Assembly: GCA_001464125.1 (NCBI GenBank)
Contig: LNEP01000001.1
Location: 372,001 to 436,000, forward strand
From: Betaproteobacteria bacterium Ga0077540
GTDB lineage: Bacteria; Pseudomonadota; Gammaproteobacteria; Burkholderiales; Methylophilaceae
DNA length: 64,000 nt
Reading direction: 5' to 3'
The notes beneath the pieces are model-generated. The model was not told the DNA's origin. It saw only the letters and a program-made list of their open reading frames with translations, and did no database searches. A program made the translations under genes and the position numbers. Within the stretch, counting starts at the first letter, position 1; every line of letters starts with the position of its first letter. Shown here in pieces: positions 55,350 to 64,000 of the stretch.

Positions 55350-57146
55350 TCACGGAATTTTATTATAAACGTGAATATACGCAGTTTCTAAGCCTTGCAC
55401 AAACCCCTTGGGGTTAAACAGTTGCGATTTACGTGATTGCAGTTGCGTTTTGATGTTATTTAACAGCGTACGGTCTTTGGCAAGCAACTCTGCACGCGCC
55501 ACATAAGTATCCAAATTATGGGTAATTAAGCTATCTAACTCTAATCTGTTTAATAGGCTAGCCGCTACGCGTGACGGAAATGTTTCACCCATGCAGGTTA
55601 ATACTGGTACATCCATCCATAAGGCATCACTGGCGGTGGTGTGCGCGTTATAGGGCAGGGTGTCTAAAAACAAATCGGCATGAGTATGGCGAGCTAAATG
55701 TGCCTCTATGGGTACTCTGGGGGCAAAAATAATACGATGTTCAGACACATCGGCTTGTTTGGCATAGCTAAGTAAATTGGCTTTTGCCCATGGGTTGCAT
55801 TCTAGTAACCACAATACACTGTTTGGTACTTGCTTAAGCAGTTGCATCCAAGTGGCAAATATTGCCTCTGTGATTTTGAAGGTTTGGTTAAAGCTACAGA
55901 ATACAAACGCATCCTCAGGAAGCCCTAATGCAGCTTTGCTAGGTGTGTCTAATAGTGGTCGTTGCGCATTATTGGGCTGATAGCATGGCAAATACAGGCA
56001 TTGCTCAGCAAACTGCCCAGCGTCTGGCGCAATTGTTTTGTCCACTAAAATATAATCAAACACGGAACCTTGTTTAAGTTTACCCATGGTGCCTGGGTAG
56101 CCCAACCAGTTAATACTAATGGGGGCAGGTTTTAGCGTAACGATACTTGTGCGACTATGCTTAGTGTAGCCCGTTAGATCCACCAAGATATCAATGCCGT
56201 CCGCTTGTATCTTTGCTGCAGCCTGAGGGTCTGACCACTGGCGAATGTCCACAAAGTGATCGACATTGGCAGCGATTTGTTGACGTTCCGCGCTGTTGTC
56301 GTCTGGCCCATAGCTGTAGGCATAAATCTCAAATTGCGTTCTATCATGGCTGGCTAAAAGCTCGGTGATTAGAAAGGCTAACGGATGCAGCCTGAAATCG
56401 GCAGATAAATAAGCCACCTTAATCTTTGTGTTAGATGGTTTTATGCCCGAATGACTTGCTGTTGACTTTGGTACTGCCTGCAGATGACCAAATTGTTGTT
56501 GCGCCCATTGGCTTGCACACTGCAATTGCTCTTGCGCTGTGGTATCTGGCATGGCGAGCAGTGCAAAAGGGGCGATTTGTGCGTTGGGGTCACGTTTTAA
56601 TACATTTCTTAACTGTGCAATTTCTTCATTTAATCCATGCCAATCGCATGTATGCTGCTTTTGATGAATCAGGTGCGTCAAGGCATGGTGTAAAGTGGGT
56701 TGTATGGCAAGCGCCTGTTTGTAGCAATCAATCGCTTCATCCAGTTGCCCTAAATCACGCAGGGCATTCCCCAAGTTATTGTAGGCATCAGCATCATGGG
56801 GTTGATACTGCAAGGATAACCTAAAATGCTTAACAGCATTTTTGGCTTGGCCCAGAGCAATATAAGCATTACCCAGATTGTAGTGCGCAGCTGCGTTATC
56901 CACTTGGATGTGGATACATTGCATGAAGTAATCCGCTGCTTGCGTAAAACGTTGTGCTGCAGTCTCGGTATTGCCTAATTGCAACAATATTTGCGGATGG
57001 TTCGGTGCCAGCTTCAATGCTTGTTTATATGCCTGCAAAGCCGCTTCGGTGTCATTGTGCGCTAAATATTGCCCGCCAAGTTCATAATAAAGCCCTGGGT
57101 CGTTGGGTGTTTGCTTGATTGCTTGTAATAGTTGTTGAATTTGCAT
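55350..57146 (-). CDS. TPR protein with GT41 (O-GlcNAc-transferase-like) domain
   Basis: 598 residues. The N-terminal 175 residues hold about five tetratricopeptide repeats (for example AAHYNLGNAYIALGQAKNAV and ADAYNNLGNALRDLGQLDEA), then a linker, then the Glyco_transf_41 domain (about 240-590) with KVAYLSADFRLHPLAFL, LVDLTGYTKHSRTSIV, INWLGYPGTMG, VFCSFNQTFKITEAIF and LDTLPYNAHTTASDALW. Such proteins transfer a sugar from a nucleotide donor to Ser/Thr of target proteins. The target is unknown; pilus proteins are a candidate because pilU follows, but no pilin gene is nearby. No signal or membrane segment, so cytoplasmic. Confidence 0.9.
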   Translation of the reverse strand: MQIQQLLQAIKQTPNDPGLYYELGGQYLAHNDTEAALQAYKQALKLAPNHPQILLQLGNTETAAQRFTQAADYFMQCIHIQVDNAAAHYNLGNAYIALGQAKNAVKHFRLSLQYQPHDADAYNNLGNALRDLGQLDEAIDCYKQALAIQPTLHHALTHLIHQKQHTCDWHGLNEEIAQLRNVLKRDPNAQIAPFALLAMPDTTAQEQLQCASQWAQQQFGHLQAVPKSTASHSGIKPSNTKIKVAYLSADFRLHPLAFLITELLASHDRTQFEIYAYSYGPDDNSAERQQIAANVDHFVDIRQWSDPQAAAKIQADGIDILVDLTGYTKHSRTSIVTLKPAPISINWLGYPGTMGKLKQGSVFDYILVDKTIAPDAGQFAEQCLYLPCYQPNNAQRPLLDTPSKAALGLPEDAFVFCSFNQTFKITEAIFATWMQLLKQVPNSVLWLLECNPWAKANLLSYAKQADVSEHRIIFAPRVPIEAHLARHTHADLFLDTLPYNAHTTASDALWMDVPVLTCMGETFPSRVAASLLNRLELDSLITHNLDTYVARAELLAKDRTLLNNIKTQLQSRKSQLFNPKGFVQGLETAYIHVYNKIP

Positions 57147-57160
57147 GCGATAAGTTTACC

Positions 57161-59113
57161 TTAAACGTTTAGATTAACCAGTCGCTTTAGCCCCAGTGTT
57201 TTTAGTAGAAAACGGTTTGCATCAATTGCATGTGCAAGCGATAAAGCCACTGGCAGAGGATCACCGACCAACCTGCTTGCCAGCAGTTCTGCACACAATG
57301 GCGCAGTTGTGAGCCCTTTAGTACCATGCCCTACATTGACATAAAGACCACTATGCCAAGGCAGGTCTTGCGCAGATGTTTTATGTTTAGGTGGTGATGC
57401 AGTCAGCGCTGTTGCATTTAGCAGTTGACCGACTAAAGGCAAGTAATCTGGGGTGGCACATCTTAATGCAGCTCGGCCTTGCAATGGCTGATGTTTTAAC
57501 CCCACAAGTTGTGGTGACATATGCGCTAGCATGTCGATATTGCTTAGGTTATCTGCCTCTCTTATATCAAGGCTTGTATCTTGATTGTCAAATGTTGCGC
57601 CCACACAATGTGAGCCTTGTATGGCGGGTGTAAGGTAGCCCTCCGTACACAACACAGTCTTCAGTGATGCGCTTTGTGGGTTGGCAGAAACTGTAGTCAT
57701 TTGCCCGCGTACCGCGCTAATTGGCAAATGGGCAGCAGGCGCTAATTGTAGGGCTTCATTTGCGTTTGCAATCACCACTGCATCTGCGCTTAAAGTCTGA
57801 CCTTGCTGTGTATGAATCTGCCATTCAAGTTGCTGTTTTGTGAGTTGTGCTACACATGCTTGAGTAAGCACAGTGATATTAGTGTGCTGTAGCAATGTCC
57901 GACAGAATGCTTGAGGGCTTATCCATCCTGCATTTGGAAAATACAAGCCAGCATGCGAGAGTGGCACGCCCGCCAATGCGGATGCCTCTGATGCATCCAC
58001 GTAACGCCCAATTTCTGAATCTAGGTCACGCTTTGCGATTGCTTCAATTCGGGCGGTCTCTCTTGTATTGAAAGCTAATTGTAATAGACCACAACGTCCT
58101 AAATCGGGGTGCTCAAGTCCCAGTTGCGTTAATAAACGCAACGTATAGAGGTAACTGCTTAAAGCGATTGCATCTGCAGTATTAGGATTAGCCGCTAAAC
58201 GTGGGTAAAGCACACCCACAGGGTTACCAGACGCTTCTTGCGCCACGGTTGCATGACGCTCTAGCAACGTGACTTTAATACCGCGATTTGCCAAAGCATA
58301 AGCGGTAGCGCAGCCTGCAATTCCACCGCCAATAATCGCCACAGTGTTTGGCGATGGGTTAGCTTTAAGCGTATTTTCACTTGAAAAATGGCCATAGAGC
58401 ATTTCACGTTTTTTGCCATAGCCAGTGGCTTTATTAACAGCAAACCCATGCGCAATTAAGGCTCGCCTAACTACGCCAGCGCTGGTAAAAGTGGCAAAAG
58501 TGGTTGTATTGTGCGATAAACGCGCCATGTGCGTAAATAGGGCTGGTGCCCACATTTCAGGGTTCTTGGCAGGTGCAAATCCATCCAAAAACCAGGCATC
58601 AACAGGGGTTTGAATTTCTGGCAGGCAGGACTGAATATCGCCGATATGCAGTGTGAATACAATACGACCTGAGAACAGTGAAAAGCGATGTACGCCTTCA
58701 GACAGCGCAGAATATTGCGCTAACAATGCTTGTGAAACGTTGGCTAAATCACTCCAAATGGCATGCGCTTGTTGCATCTGCGCTAAGGTGAGTGGATATT
58801 TTTCTGAGCTGATAAAGTGTAAACTTGCTGTACTTGGCGCAGTGCTTAACCATAATTGGCATGCACATAAAAAATTTAAACCGGTGCCAAAACCTGTTTC
58901 TGCAATGGTAAAGGAGGGTTGGCTTAAATGCTGCCAACGTTGTGCAAGTTGGTTGTGCTTGAGAAAGACATAGTCTGTTTCTAATAAGCCTTGCTGAGGG
59001 TTATCCGCGCTTGTCGAGAAATACACATCTTGAAAGCGTAATGAGTAAGGCTGACCATCGCGCCAATCTAATGTTTGGCTTGTTTTGTCTTGATTTTTTA
59101 CAGTTGTGGACAT
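57161..59113 (-). CDS. mnmC: Bifunctional tRNA mnm5s2U34 biosynthesis protein MnmC
   Basis: Two domains make 5-methylaminomethyl-2-thiouridine at tRNA wobble U34. The N-terminal SAM methyltransferase (about 1-235) shows FTIAETGFGTGLNFLCACQL and WFLDGFAPAKNPEMW. The C-terminal FAD oxidoreductase (about 255-645) shows VAIIGGGIAGCATAYALANR and YVNVGHGTKGLTTAPLCAELLA. 650 residues, full length for the fused enzyme. It lies 59 bases downstream of the cyclopropane synthase gene and 14 bases upstream of the GT41 gene, with no obvious terminator. Confidence 0.95.
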   Translation of the reverse strand: MSTTVKNQDKTSQTLDWRDGQPYSLRFQDVYFSTSADNPQQGLLETDYVFLKHNQLAQRWQHLSQPSFTIAETGFGTGLNFLCACQLWLSTAPSTASLHFISSEKYPLTLAQMQQAHAIWSDLANVSQALLAQYSALSEGVHRFSLFSGRIVFTLHIGDIQSCLPEIQTPVDAWFLDGFAPAKNPEMWAPALFTHMARLSHNTTTFATFTSAGVVRRALIAHGFAVNKATGYGKKREMLYGHFSSENTLKANPSPNTVAIIGGGIAGCATAYALANRGIKVTLLERHATVAQEASGNPVGVLYPRLAANPNTADAIALSSYLYTLRLLTQLGLEHPDLGRCGLLQLAFNTRETARIEAIAKRDLDSEIGRYVDASEASALAGVPLSHAGLYFPNAGWISPQAFCRTLLQHTNITVLTQACVAQLTKQQLEWQIHTQQGQTLSADAVVIANANEALQLAPAAHLPISAVRGQMTTVSANPQSASLKTVLCTEGYLTPAIQGSHCVGATFDNQDTSLDIREADNLSNIDMLAHMSPQLVGLKHQPLQGRAALRCATPDYLPLVGQLLNATALTASPPKHKTSAQDLPWHSGLYVNVGHGTKGLTTAPLCAELLASRLVGDPLPVALSLAHAIDANRFLLKTLGLKRLVNLNV

Positions 59114-59172
59114 GTCGGCCAGTATAGCAACTTAGCCTTGTTGATAGGCAGTTTGTGCTAGCTTGGTGATGC

Positions 59173-60444
59173 TTAATTGCGAACTGTAGCGCGTCTATTG
59201 TCCGGTTTAGCTAACAGCAAATGGACATCACCCAGCGCGCGTTCAGCAAAGCCACCTTCGCAGTAACATAAATAGAATTCCCACATTCTGATAAATTCCT
59301 CAGAATACCCAAGCTGGCGCACTTCTGCGAGTTTGGCAAAAAAGTTTTCTCGCCACATGCGTAGGGTAGTGGCGTAATGTGGGCCAATATCCTCTAGATC
59401 GTATAAACGCATATCTGTGTTACGCGTAATGCTTTGCAACATGGCGGTATTGGATGGAATATTTGAACCAGGGAAAATATATCGTTGGATAAAATCTACG
59501 GATTGAATGGCTTGCGCATAGCGCTGATCTGCAATGGTGATGGCTTGAATCAGCGCTAAGCCGTCTGGCTTAAGCAGGCTGCTGACTTTGGCAAAGTAGG
59601 TATCGTAAAACTGATGCCCCACTGCTTCAATCATCTCAATCGATACCAACTTATCGTAAGTCCTAGTTAAATGGCGATAATCTTCCAGCAACAGGGTGAT
59701 GCGGTCTTGCAGATTATCGGCTTCCACACGCGACTTAGCCAGTGCATACTGCTGCTGGGAAATCGTGGTGGTGGTGACTTTGCAACCGTAATGTTTGGCT
59801 GCATAGATAGCAAAACCACCCCAACCGGTACCAATCTCAATCACATGGTCAGTTGGTTTCAAATCCAGCTTGTCGCAAATCGTTTTTAACTTGAGCTCCG
59901 AAGCTTGTTTAAGCGTATGTGTCTCAGCATTAAACATGGCGCTGGAGTACATCATGGTGTCATCTAAAAACAATGCAAACATGGCATTACCCAAATCATA
60001 GTGGGCAGCAATATTCTTGCGGCTACCCTCGGTAGTATTGCTGTTGAGCCAATGCAGTAGCTTCAATAATGGTTTGCTCAGCCATTGGTAACCACCTTCT
60101 AAGCTATCCATTACCTGCTGATTAACAGCCATCAAACGTACCACATTGGTCAGGTTATCCGTTGTCCAATAGCCCAACATATATGCCTCGCCGGCGCCTA
60201 TGCTACCTCCAAAGGCAATCTCGCCATAAAAGCGTGGGTCATGCACATGAATGATGACTTGGATTTGCTCAGATTGCCCAAAGCAATGTTTCTCTGCGCC
60301 ATCAATCAGCGTGAGTTGCCCAGTGCGGATGCCTTGCAGGCGTTTGAGAATTTGTGATTTAGCCAAATCTGCCACCCATTTGGCGCGGCTTTTCGCTTTA
60401 AGTGGGGTGGTCAAGGTTTCTTGCAATTGCGTTTGGGTCGTCAT
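59173..60444 (-). CDS. cfa: Cyclopropane-fatty-acyl-phospholipid synthase family protein
   Basis: SAM-dependent enzyme acting on double bonds of phospholipid acyl chains. 423 residues. An N-terminal lipid-binding part with YGEIAFGGSIGAGEAYMLGY, then NIAAHYDLGNAMFALFLDDT, the SAM loop VIEIGTGWGGFAIYAAKHYG, and SIEMIEAVGHQFYDTYF. C-terminal MWEFYLCYCEGGFAERALG contains the usual Glu/Tyr/Cys near the bicarbonate site. It starts two bases after the DUF1365 gene and ends the five-gene lipid run. Paralogues in such runs can make methylated or other modified acyl chains, so the exact product is uncertain. Confidence 0.9.
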   Translation of the reverse strand: MTTQTQLQETLTTPLKAKSRAKWVADLAKSQILKRLQGIRTGQLTLIDGAEKHCFGQSEQIQVIIHVHDPRFYGEIAFGGSIGAGEAYMLGYWTTDNLTNVVRLMAVNQQVMDSLEGGYQWLSKPLLKLLHWLNSNTTEGSRKNIAAHYDLGNAMFALFLDDTMMYSSAMFNAETHTLKQASELKLKTICDKLDLKPTDHVIEIGTGWGGFAIYAAKHYGCKVTTTTISQQQYALAKSRVEADNLQDRITLLLEDYRHLTRTYDKLVSIEMIEAVGHQFYDTYFAKVSSLLKPDGLALIQAITIADQRYAQAIQSVDFIQRYIFPGSNIPSNTAMLQSITRNTDMRLYDLEDIGPHYATTLRMWRENFFAKLAEVRQLGYSEEFIRMWEFYLCYCEGGFAERALGDVHLLLAKPDNRRATVRN

Positions 60445-60446
60445 AT

Positions 60447-61220
60447 TTATTTACTGACAGGGTTAGGATGTGAATAAAAAGGCACGCGCTTTAACCAAAG
60501 TTTGAGTGCATTCCAATAGATAGCAGCCACCACTTTCATGGTCATGAACGGATACTTCATCAATGTCCAATGCAGTTTGCTTGGGGTGATCGACTCTTTA
60601 TGAAGGTTAAGCGTGGCATGAAACATGGTCTGACCATCTTTAATGTTCTTCATGTGCACGAGTAGTTGTGTGTCATCAAGCTTAAAGCGCCAGTCGTACT
60701 CAATACCCATCGGCATAAAGGGGGAGACATGAAACGCTTTGGAAAGTTTAAATACCGCCAAGCCATTGTGTTGTGAAGCTTGGTTTGATTTGGCTGCAAG
60801 TGAGTGCACATAGGCGTGATCTTCACCCCACGGGGTATTGGTGATGTGGCTCACAATGGCTTGTAACGTTTTGCCATCAGCCTCAAAACAATAATAAAAA
60901 CTCACCGGGTTAAAGCAGTGTCCAAAATAACGCATATTGGTCAGTAAGCGTATAGCCCCGCGCGGCGCATGCCCTGTGGCCTGTTCTACCAATTGACTAA
61001 CGGCTTGTTTGAGGGGTAATGCAGGGTCGCCGTAATAATCAGCGCGTTTAAACCATGCTAGATTAGGGGTTAAATACGACCACCAGCGTGTTTGGTCAAA
61101 CAGGTGTGGCAGTTCGTCCAAATCAAGGTACATCATAAACACACGGTAAGTAAAGCCATGTGGTTTGGGTGCAAAGCGTTGATGCGTAACTTGCCCTGTG
61201 TAAATGGCGCTAGCCTGCAT
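60447..61220 (-). CDS. DUF1365 family protein
   Basis: 257 residues; function unknown. Family hallmarks are present: AIYTGQVTHQRFAPKPHGFT at the start, RGAIRLLTNMRYFGHCFNPV, SFYYCFEADGKT, HITNTPWGEDHAYV, and FHVSPFMPMGIEYDW. DUF1365 genes typically lie beside a flavoprotein and a cyclopropane synthase, as here, pointing to a role in acyl-chain modification. Start set at 61220 (Met before QASAIYTG), overlapping the flavoprotein stop by 11 bases; 61259 is in frame but longer than the family start. Confidence 0.88.
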   Translation of the reverse strand: MQASAIYTGQVTHQRFAPKPHGFTYRVFMMYLDLDELPHLFDQTRWWSYLTPNLAWFKRADYYGDPALPLKQAVSQLVEQATGHAPRGAIRLLTNMRYFGHCFNPVSFYYCFEADGKTLQAIVSHITNTPWGEDHAYVHSLAAKSNQASQHNGLAVFKLSKAFHVSPFMPMGIEYDWRFKLDDTQLLVHMKNIKDGQTMFHATLNLHKESITPSKLHWTLMKYPFMTMKVVAAIYWNALKLWLKRVPFYSHPNPVSK

Positions 61221-62463
61221 GCTGGGCTTGCTCAAAATGTTTGAGCGCAGCCAATGCACTCATCACACCGTCTTCATGAAAACCGTTGCGCCAATAAGCC
61301 CCCGCGAAGCCAGTACGGTTTTGACCACTAATTTCAGAATGTCTGGTCTGTGCAATAGCCCCCTCTACGGTATACAAAGGGTGCATGTAACGAAGACGCT
61401 TGATGACTTTGGCTGGATTAATCATATCCGTATGATTTAACGTGACCAAAATGGGCTCTGGGGATTGCAAACCCTGCAAGATGTTCATGTTGTAAGTGAC
61501 TTGCACCTTGCCAGTGGGCTTGTCAGTAATGTGGTAATTCCAAGCAGCCCAGGCCAATTTACGTTTTGGCATTAGGCTATGGTCATAGTGCAGATAAATG
61601 GTGTTTTCTTGGTAAGGGATAGCACCTAATATTTCACGCTCAGCCTGTGTGGCGTCTTTACCCAGCATGGCCAGTGCCTCATCGCTATGACAGGCAAAAA
61701 ACACATAATCAAAGCTTTGTTCCGCTTGATTCACTGGCTTTACTTTCACTGAGTTTTTGAGTCTACGTACGCTCTCAATTGGGCAATTACGTTTGATATT
61801 GGATTTGAAGCCGGCGGTTAATTTCTCTACATAAGCATGTGAGCCGCCCTTAATCACGCGCCATTGCGGGCGATTATTCACAGTGAGCATGCCGTGATGA
61901 TGGAAAAAACGCACAAAAAAACGTGCAGGAAACTGCATCATTTGTGCAGCATCGGTTGACCAAATCGCAGACCCCATAGGCACAATGTATTGATGAATAA
62001 ACTGCTCACAGTAGTTGCCTTGTGCCAGATAATCACCCAGTGTAATTTCCGTGCCATCTTCCAATAACTCAATGGCTGTTTTATTAAACCGCAAAATGTC
62101 GCGAATCATGCGGTAAAAACTTGGTTTAAATAGGTTGCTACGTTGAGCAAACAGGCTATTTAAGCTGGTGCCGTTATATTCCAAACCACTGCGCTCATCC
62201 CGAACGCTAAAGCTCATATGGCTAGGCTGCCACTCTACGTTCAGCGTTTCCAGCAATTGTAAAAAATTGGGGTAAGTGCGGTCATTAAATACAATGAAAC
62301 CTGTATCGACCTGATAACGTTGGCCAAACAGAGCAATGTCATGCGTGTGCGTGTGACCTCCAACGTAATCATTTGCTTCAAATACAGTGATGTCGTGTTG
62401 TTGATGCAAGTGGTAGGCTAAGGTATTGCCTGCAATACCACTGCCGATGATGGCGATTTTCAT
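61210..62463 (-). CDS. NAD(P)/FAD-binding amine-oxidase-like protein
   Basis: 417 residues. The FAD-binding dinucleotide fold is KIAIIGSGIAGNTLAYHL with the Glu in DITVFEANDYVGGHTHT; VDTGFIVFNDRTYPNF is typical of the subfamily that sits beside DUF1365 and cyclopropane synthase. A C-terminal part has RTGFAGAYWRNGFHEDGV, also typical. It probably oxidises or desaturates a lipid acyl chain, or reduces a partner; the reaction is not established by sequence. No signal peptide. The middle gene of the five-gene run. Confidence 0.88.
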   Translation of the reverse strand: MKIAIIGSGIAGNTLAYHLHQQHDITVFEANDYVGGHTHTHDIALFGQRYQVDTGFIVFNDRTYPNFLQLLETLNVEWQPSHMSFSVRDERSGLEYNGTSLNSLFAQRSNLFKPSFYRMIRDILRFNKTAIELLEDGTEITLGDYLAQGNYCEQFIHQYIVPMGSAIWSTDAAQMMQFPARFFVRFFHHHGMLTVNNRPQWRVIKGGSHAYVEKLTAGFKSNIKRNCPIESVRRLKNSVKVKPVNQAEQSFDYVFFACHSDEALAMLGKDATQAEREILGAIPYQENTIYLHYDHSLMPKRKLAWAAWNYHITDKPTGKVQVTYNMNILQGLQSPEPILVTLNHTDMINPAKVIKRLRYMHPLYTVEGAIAQTRHSEISGQNRTGFAGAYWRNGFHEDGVMSALAALKHFEQAQHAG

Positions 62464-62488
62464 GGTGCTAACGCATTTCTAATAATTG

Positions 62489-63418
62489 TTATGGGTATTT
62501 CTTTGATTCTCGTATATCAGTGGGCACGGTACGTAAGTTCCAAATTAAACCCAATGCGGCCAGAATGCGCAAACCATAATAGGTAAAATCTATTTCCCAC
62601 CAATAAAAACCTTGTTTGGCCGCGCCAGGGTAGTGGTGGTGGTTATTGTGCCAGCCTTCACCAAGTGTCAACAGTGCAATCAAAAGGTTGTTGCGACTAT
62701 GATCGCGTGTCTGATAACGGCGTTTGCCCCACACGTGGGCAAGTGAGTTCACGCTAAACGTAGCGTGATACAGCGCCACTGTGGAGATCACAAAGCCCCA
62801 TACCAGTAACTGTGGGCCGTTGGTATTAAGATGCGGTGCGTAGGAGGCGAGTAGCTCACCAAACACATAAATGGCAATGGCAAATGCAATGGGCACCAAA
62901 ATATCAAAACGGTCTAAAAATCTAAGCTCGGGAAACTTTGCTAACTCTTTTACACGTTCAAACTTGGTGGCGAAATTGGCGCTGGATAAAAACCAACCCA
63001 TATGGCTCCAAAAAAATCCATGTTGTACGGGTGAGTGCGCATCGTCTTCTTGGTCTGAGTGCACATGGTGGTCACGATGATGCGCAGCCCACCACAAAGG
63101 CCCACGCTGCACCGCAGTAGCACCAATGATGGCAAATATTAATTGCCCTAAGCGCGAAGTTTGAAACGCTTTGTGTGCAAAGTATCTATGGTAAAAACCC
63201 GTGATAGCAAACATACGCAATGCATAAAGCACTACTGCAAACGCAACCGCAAACCAACTCCAACCGACCCAAATCAGGCTAAGGCATGCGATATGCAATC
63301 CTACAAAAGGGATGACCCGCCACCAATCAATACGATGCGTTTCTGAATCACGTAATGTGCTGGCCACTTCGTTATCAAACCAGCTCAGTATAAATTTAAT
63401 AGGTGTAAGACTACGCAT
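62489..63418 (-). CDS. Membrane fatty-acid desaturase (acyl-CoA/acyl-lipid type)
   Basis: 309 residues with about four membrane helices. Three His boxes bind the di-iron site: HRYFAHKAF, HHRDHHVHSDQEDD, and EGWHNNHHHYPGAA. These define the stearoyl-CoA-desaturase-like class that puts a cis double bond into saturated chains, commonly at C9. It would create the unsaturated substrate for the cyclopropane synthase in the same run. Starts eight bases after the lipocalin gene; the flavoprotein follows 25 bases later. Confidence 0.92.
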   Translation of the reverse strand: MRSLTPIKFILSWFDNEVASTLRDSETHRIDWWRVIPFVGLHIACLSLIWVGWSWFAVAFAVVLYALRMFAITGFYHRYFAHKAFQTSRLGQLIFAIIGATAVQRGPLWWAAHHRDHHVHSDQEDDAHSPVQHGFFWSHMGWFLSSANFATKFERVKELAKFPELRFLDRFDILVPIAFAIAIYVFGELLASYAPHLNTNGPQLLVWGFVISTVALYHATFSVNSLAHVWGKRRYQTRDHSRNNLLIALLTLGEGWHNNHHHYPGAAKQGFYWWEIDFTYYGLRILAALGLIWNLRTVPTDIRESKKYP

Positions 63419-63426
63419 GATGTCGA

Positions 63427-63990
63427 TTAAGTAGATTTGTCAGTCTTGGTGGCAGGCCAGGATTGCGGTACTTTTCGTAATTTGGAGGTTTCGTAACCCA
63501 TGTCTTTCACTGCTTTAACCATAGCCTCATAATCAGTGTCCGCAATTTGTGGCGTTCTGGCCATAATCCAAACATAATCACGTGCGTTTCTAGCAATAAT
63601 TGTGCGTTGATAGTCTGGGTCCAAATAAGCAATTCTAAAGTCTGCCTTGATTGGCCAAATAAATTGCATCCCCCAAATTGCATTACCAGTATTGGGTACT
63701 ACAAAACCTTTAGGGTGATACTCTTTAAAAGGGCCATCAAAAGCGCCTTTGTAATAAGTGAAGGTGGTGGCAATGGTGCCATCGGCATTTAATTGGTAAT
63801 TTTCAATCGCATTGTAAGCTTGTGTTTCTATCATGGTGGGAATGGCCGCAATCACGTACCAATCACCCATGAATTTGGGTAAATCTACTTGTTGTACCGG
63901 TTTAATCTCGTTCATGGCATTACCTGCGCAAGCGCTTAAGCAACCTAATAAAAAAATTGAATAAATTACTTTAAAAAAATTATTTAACAT
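63427..63990 (-). CDS. blc: Outer-membrane lipoprotein, lipocalin family (Blc-like)
   Basis: 187 residues with a lipoprotein signal peptide (lipobox LSAC, Cys at about residue 21). Lipocalin motif GDWYVIAAIPTMIE, then NYQLNADGTIATTFTYYKG and later YVWIMARTP (third structurally conserved region). Blc binds fatty acids or lysophospholipids and is induced under membrane stress. First gene in the lipid run, which fits a role in handling altered lipids. Its promoter would lie at the window edge; only ten bases upstream are present. Confidence 0.9.
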   Translation of the reverse strand: MLNNFFKVIYSIFLLGCLSACAGNAMNEIKPVQQVDLPKFMGDWYVIAAIPTMIETQAYNAIENYQLNADGTIATTFTYYKGAFDGPFKEYHPKGFVVPNTGNAIWGMQFIWPIKADFRIAYLDPDYQRTIIARNARDYVWIMARTPQIADTDYEAMVKAVKDMGYETSKLRKVPQSWPATKTDKST

Positions 63991-64000
63991 GTTGATTTAT

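Noticed and set aside
56435-56824. 129-codon plus-strand frame inside the GT41 gene
   Set aside because: Lies wholly opposite conserved TPR coding sequence; no family resemblance.
1-64000. CRISPR arrays or prophage
   Set aside because: No regularly spaced repeats, integrase, capsid or terminase genes are present.

Overview
The window is 64 kb of a gene-dense bacterial chromosome with about 57 protein genes. I see no rRNA, tRNA, CRISPR array, insertion sequence or prophage. The gene families and gene order (gloB beside a methyltransferase, rnhA and dnaQ; rne facing rluC-HAD-Rieske-sppA; orn facing an M48 protease and rsgA; stand-alone dapC; bifunctional mnmC) point to a betaproteobacterium. 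A Methylophilaceae-like methylotroph (Methylotenera/Methylophilus type) is my best guess. This is inferred from family resemblance; no methanol or methylamine oxidation gene lies in the window to prove it.

Layout: 1-1.5 kb holds the end of ppiD and fabI. 1.5-6.7 kb is a minus-strand set of mltD, a peptide-binding lipoprotein and two ABC permeases without ATPases. 6.8-13 kb has gloB, then a plus-strand run of methyltransferase, rnhA, dnaQ and the dTDP-rhamnose genes rfbBACD. 13-20 kb is a tightly packed minus-strand run: M48 protease, cytochrome c, rsgA, a histone-deacetylase-like hydrolase, a degenerate HD-GYP protein, an EAL protein and queD. 20-26 kb carries orn, glgA, crcB and rne, with a long structured rne leader. 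26-31 kb has rluC, a HAD phosphatase, a Rieske protein, sppA and a membrane diguanylate cyclase.

31-42 kb is a glycogen and alpha-glucan region: a FadL-like porin, pgi and glgB on one strand, and glgC, a GH57 glycosidase, malQ and a ROK sugar kinase on the other. With glgA at 21-22.5 kb, these could build a glucan and return it as glucose-6-phosphate. No glycogen phosphorylase is seen here. 42-51 kb holds queG, tsaE, amiC, a Suv3-like RNA helicase facing a beta-CASP nuclease, mutL, a pterin dehydratase and miaA. At 50.9-52.1 kb a small AT-rich patch encodes an unrecognised membrane protein and a 72-residue protein.

52-57 kb has dapC, a DMT transporter, pilU and a TPR/GT41 glycosyltransferase, followed by mnmC. 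The final 5 kb (59.2-64 kb) is a five-gene lipid unit: lipocalin, fatty-acid desaturase, flavoprotein, DUF1365 protein and cyclopropane-fatty-acid synthase. This unit and the Suv3/beta-CASP pair are the best candidates for under-described systems. The occluded fabI ribosome-binding site and the degenerate HD-GYP protein are the most concrete sequence-level oddities.
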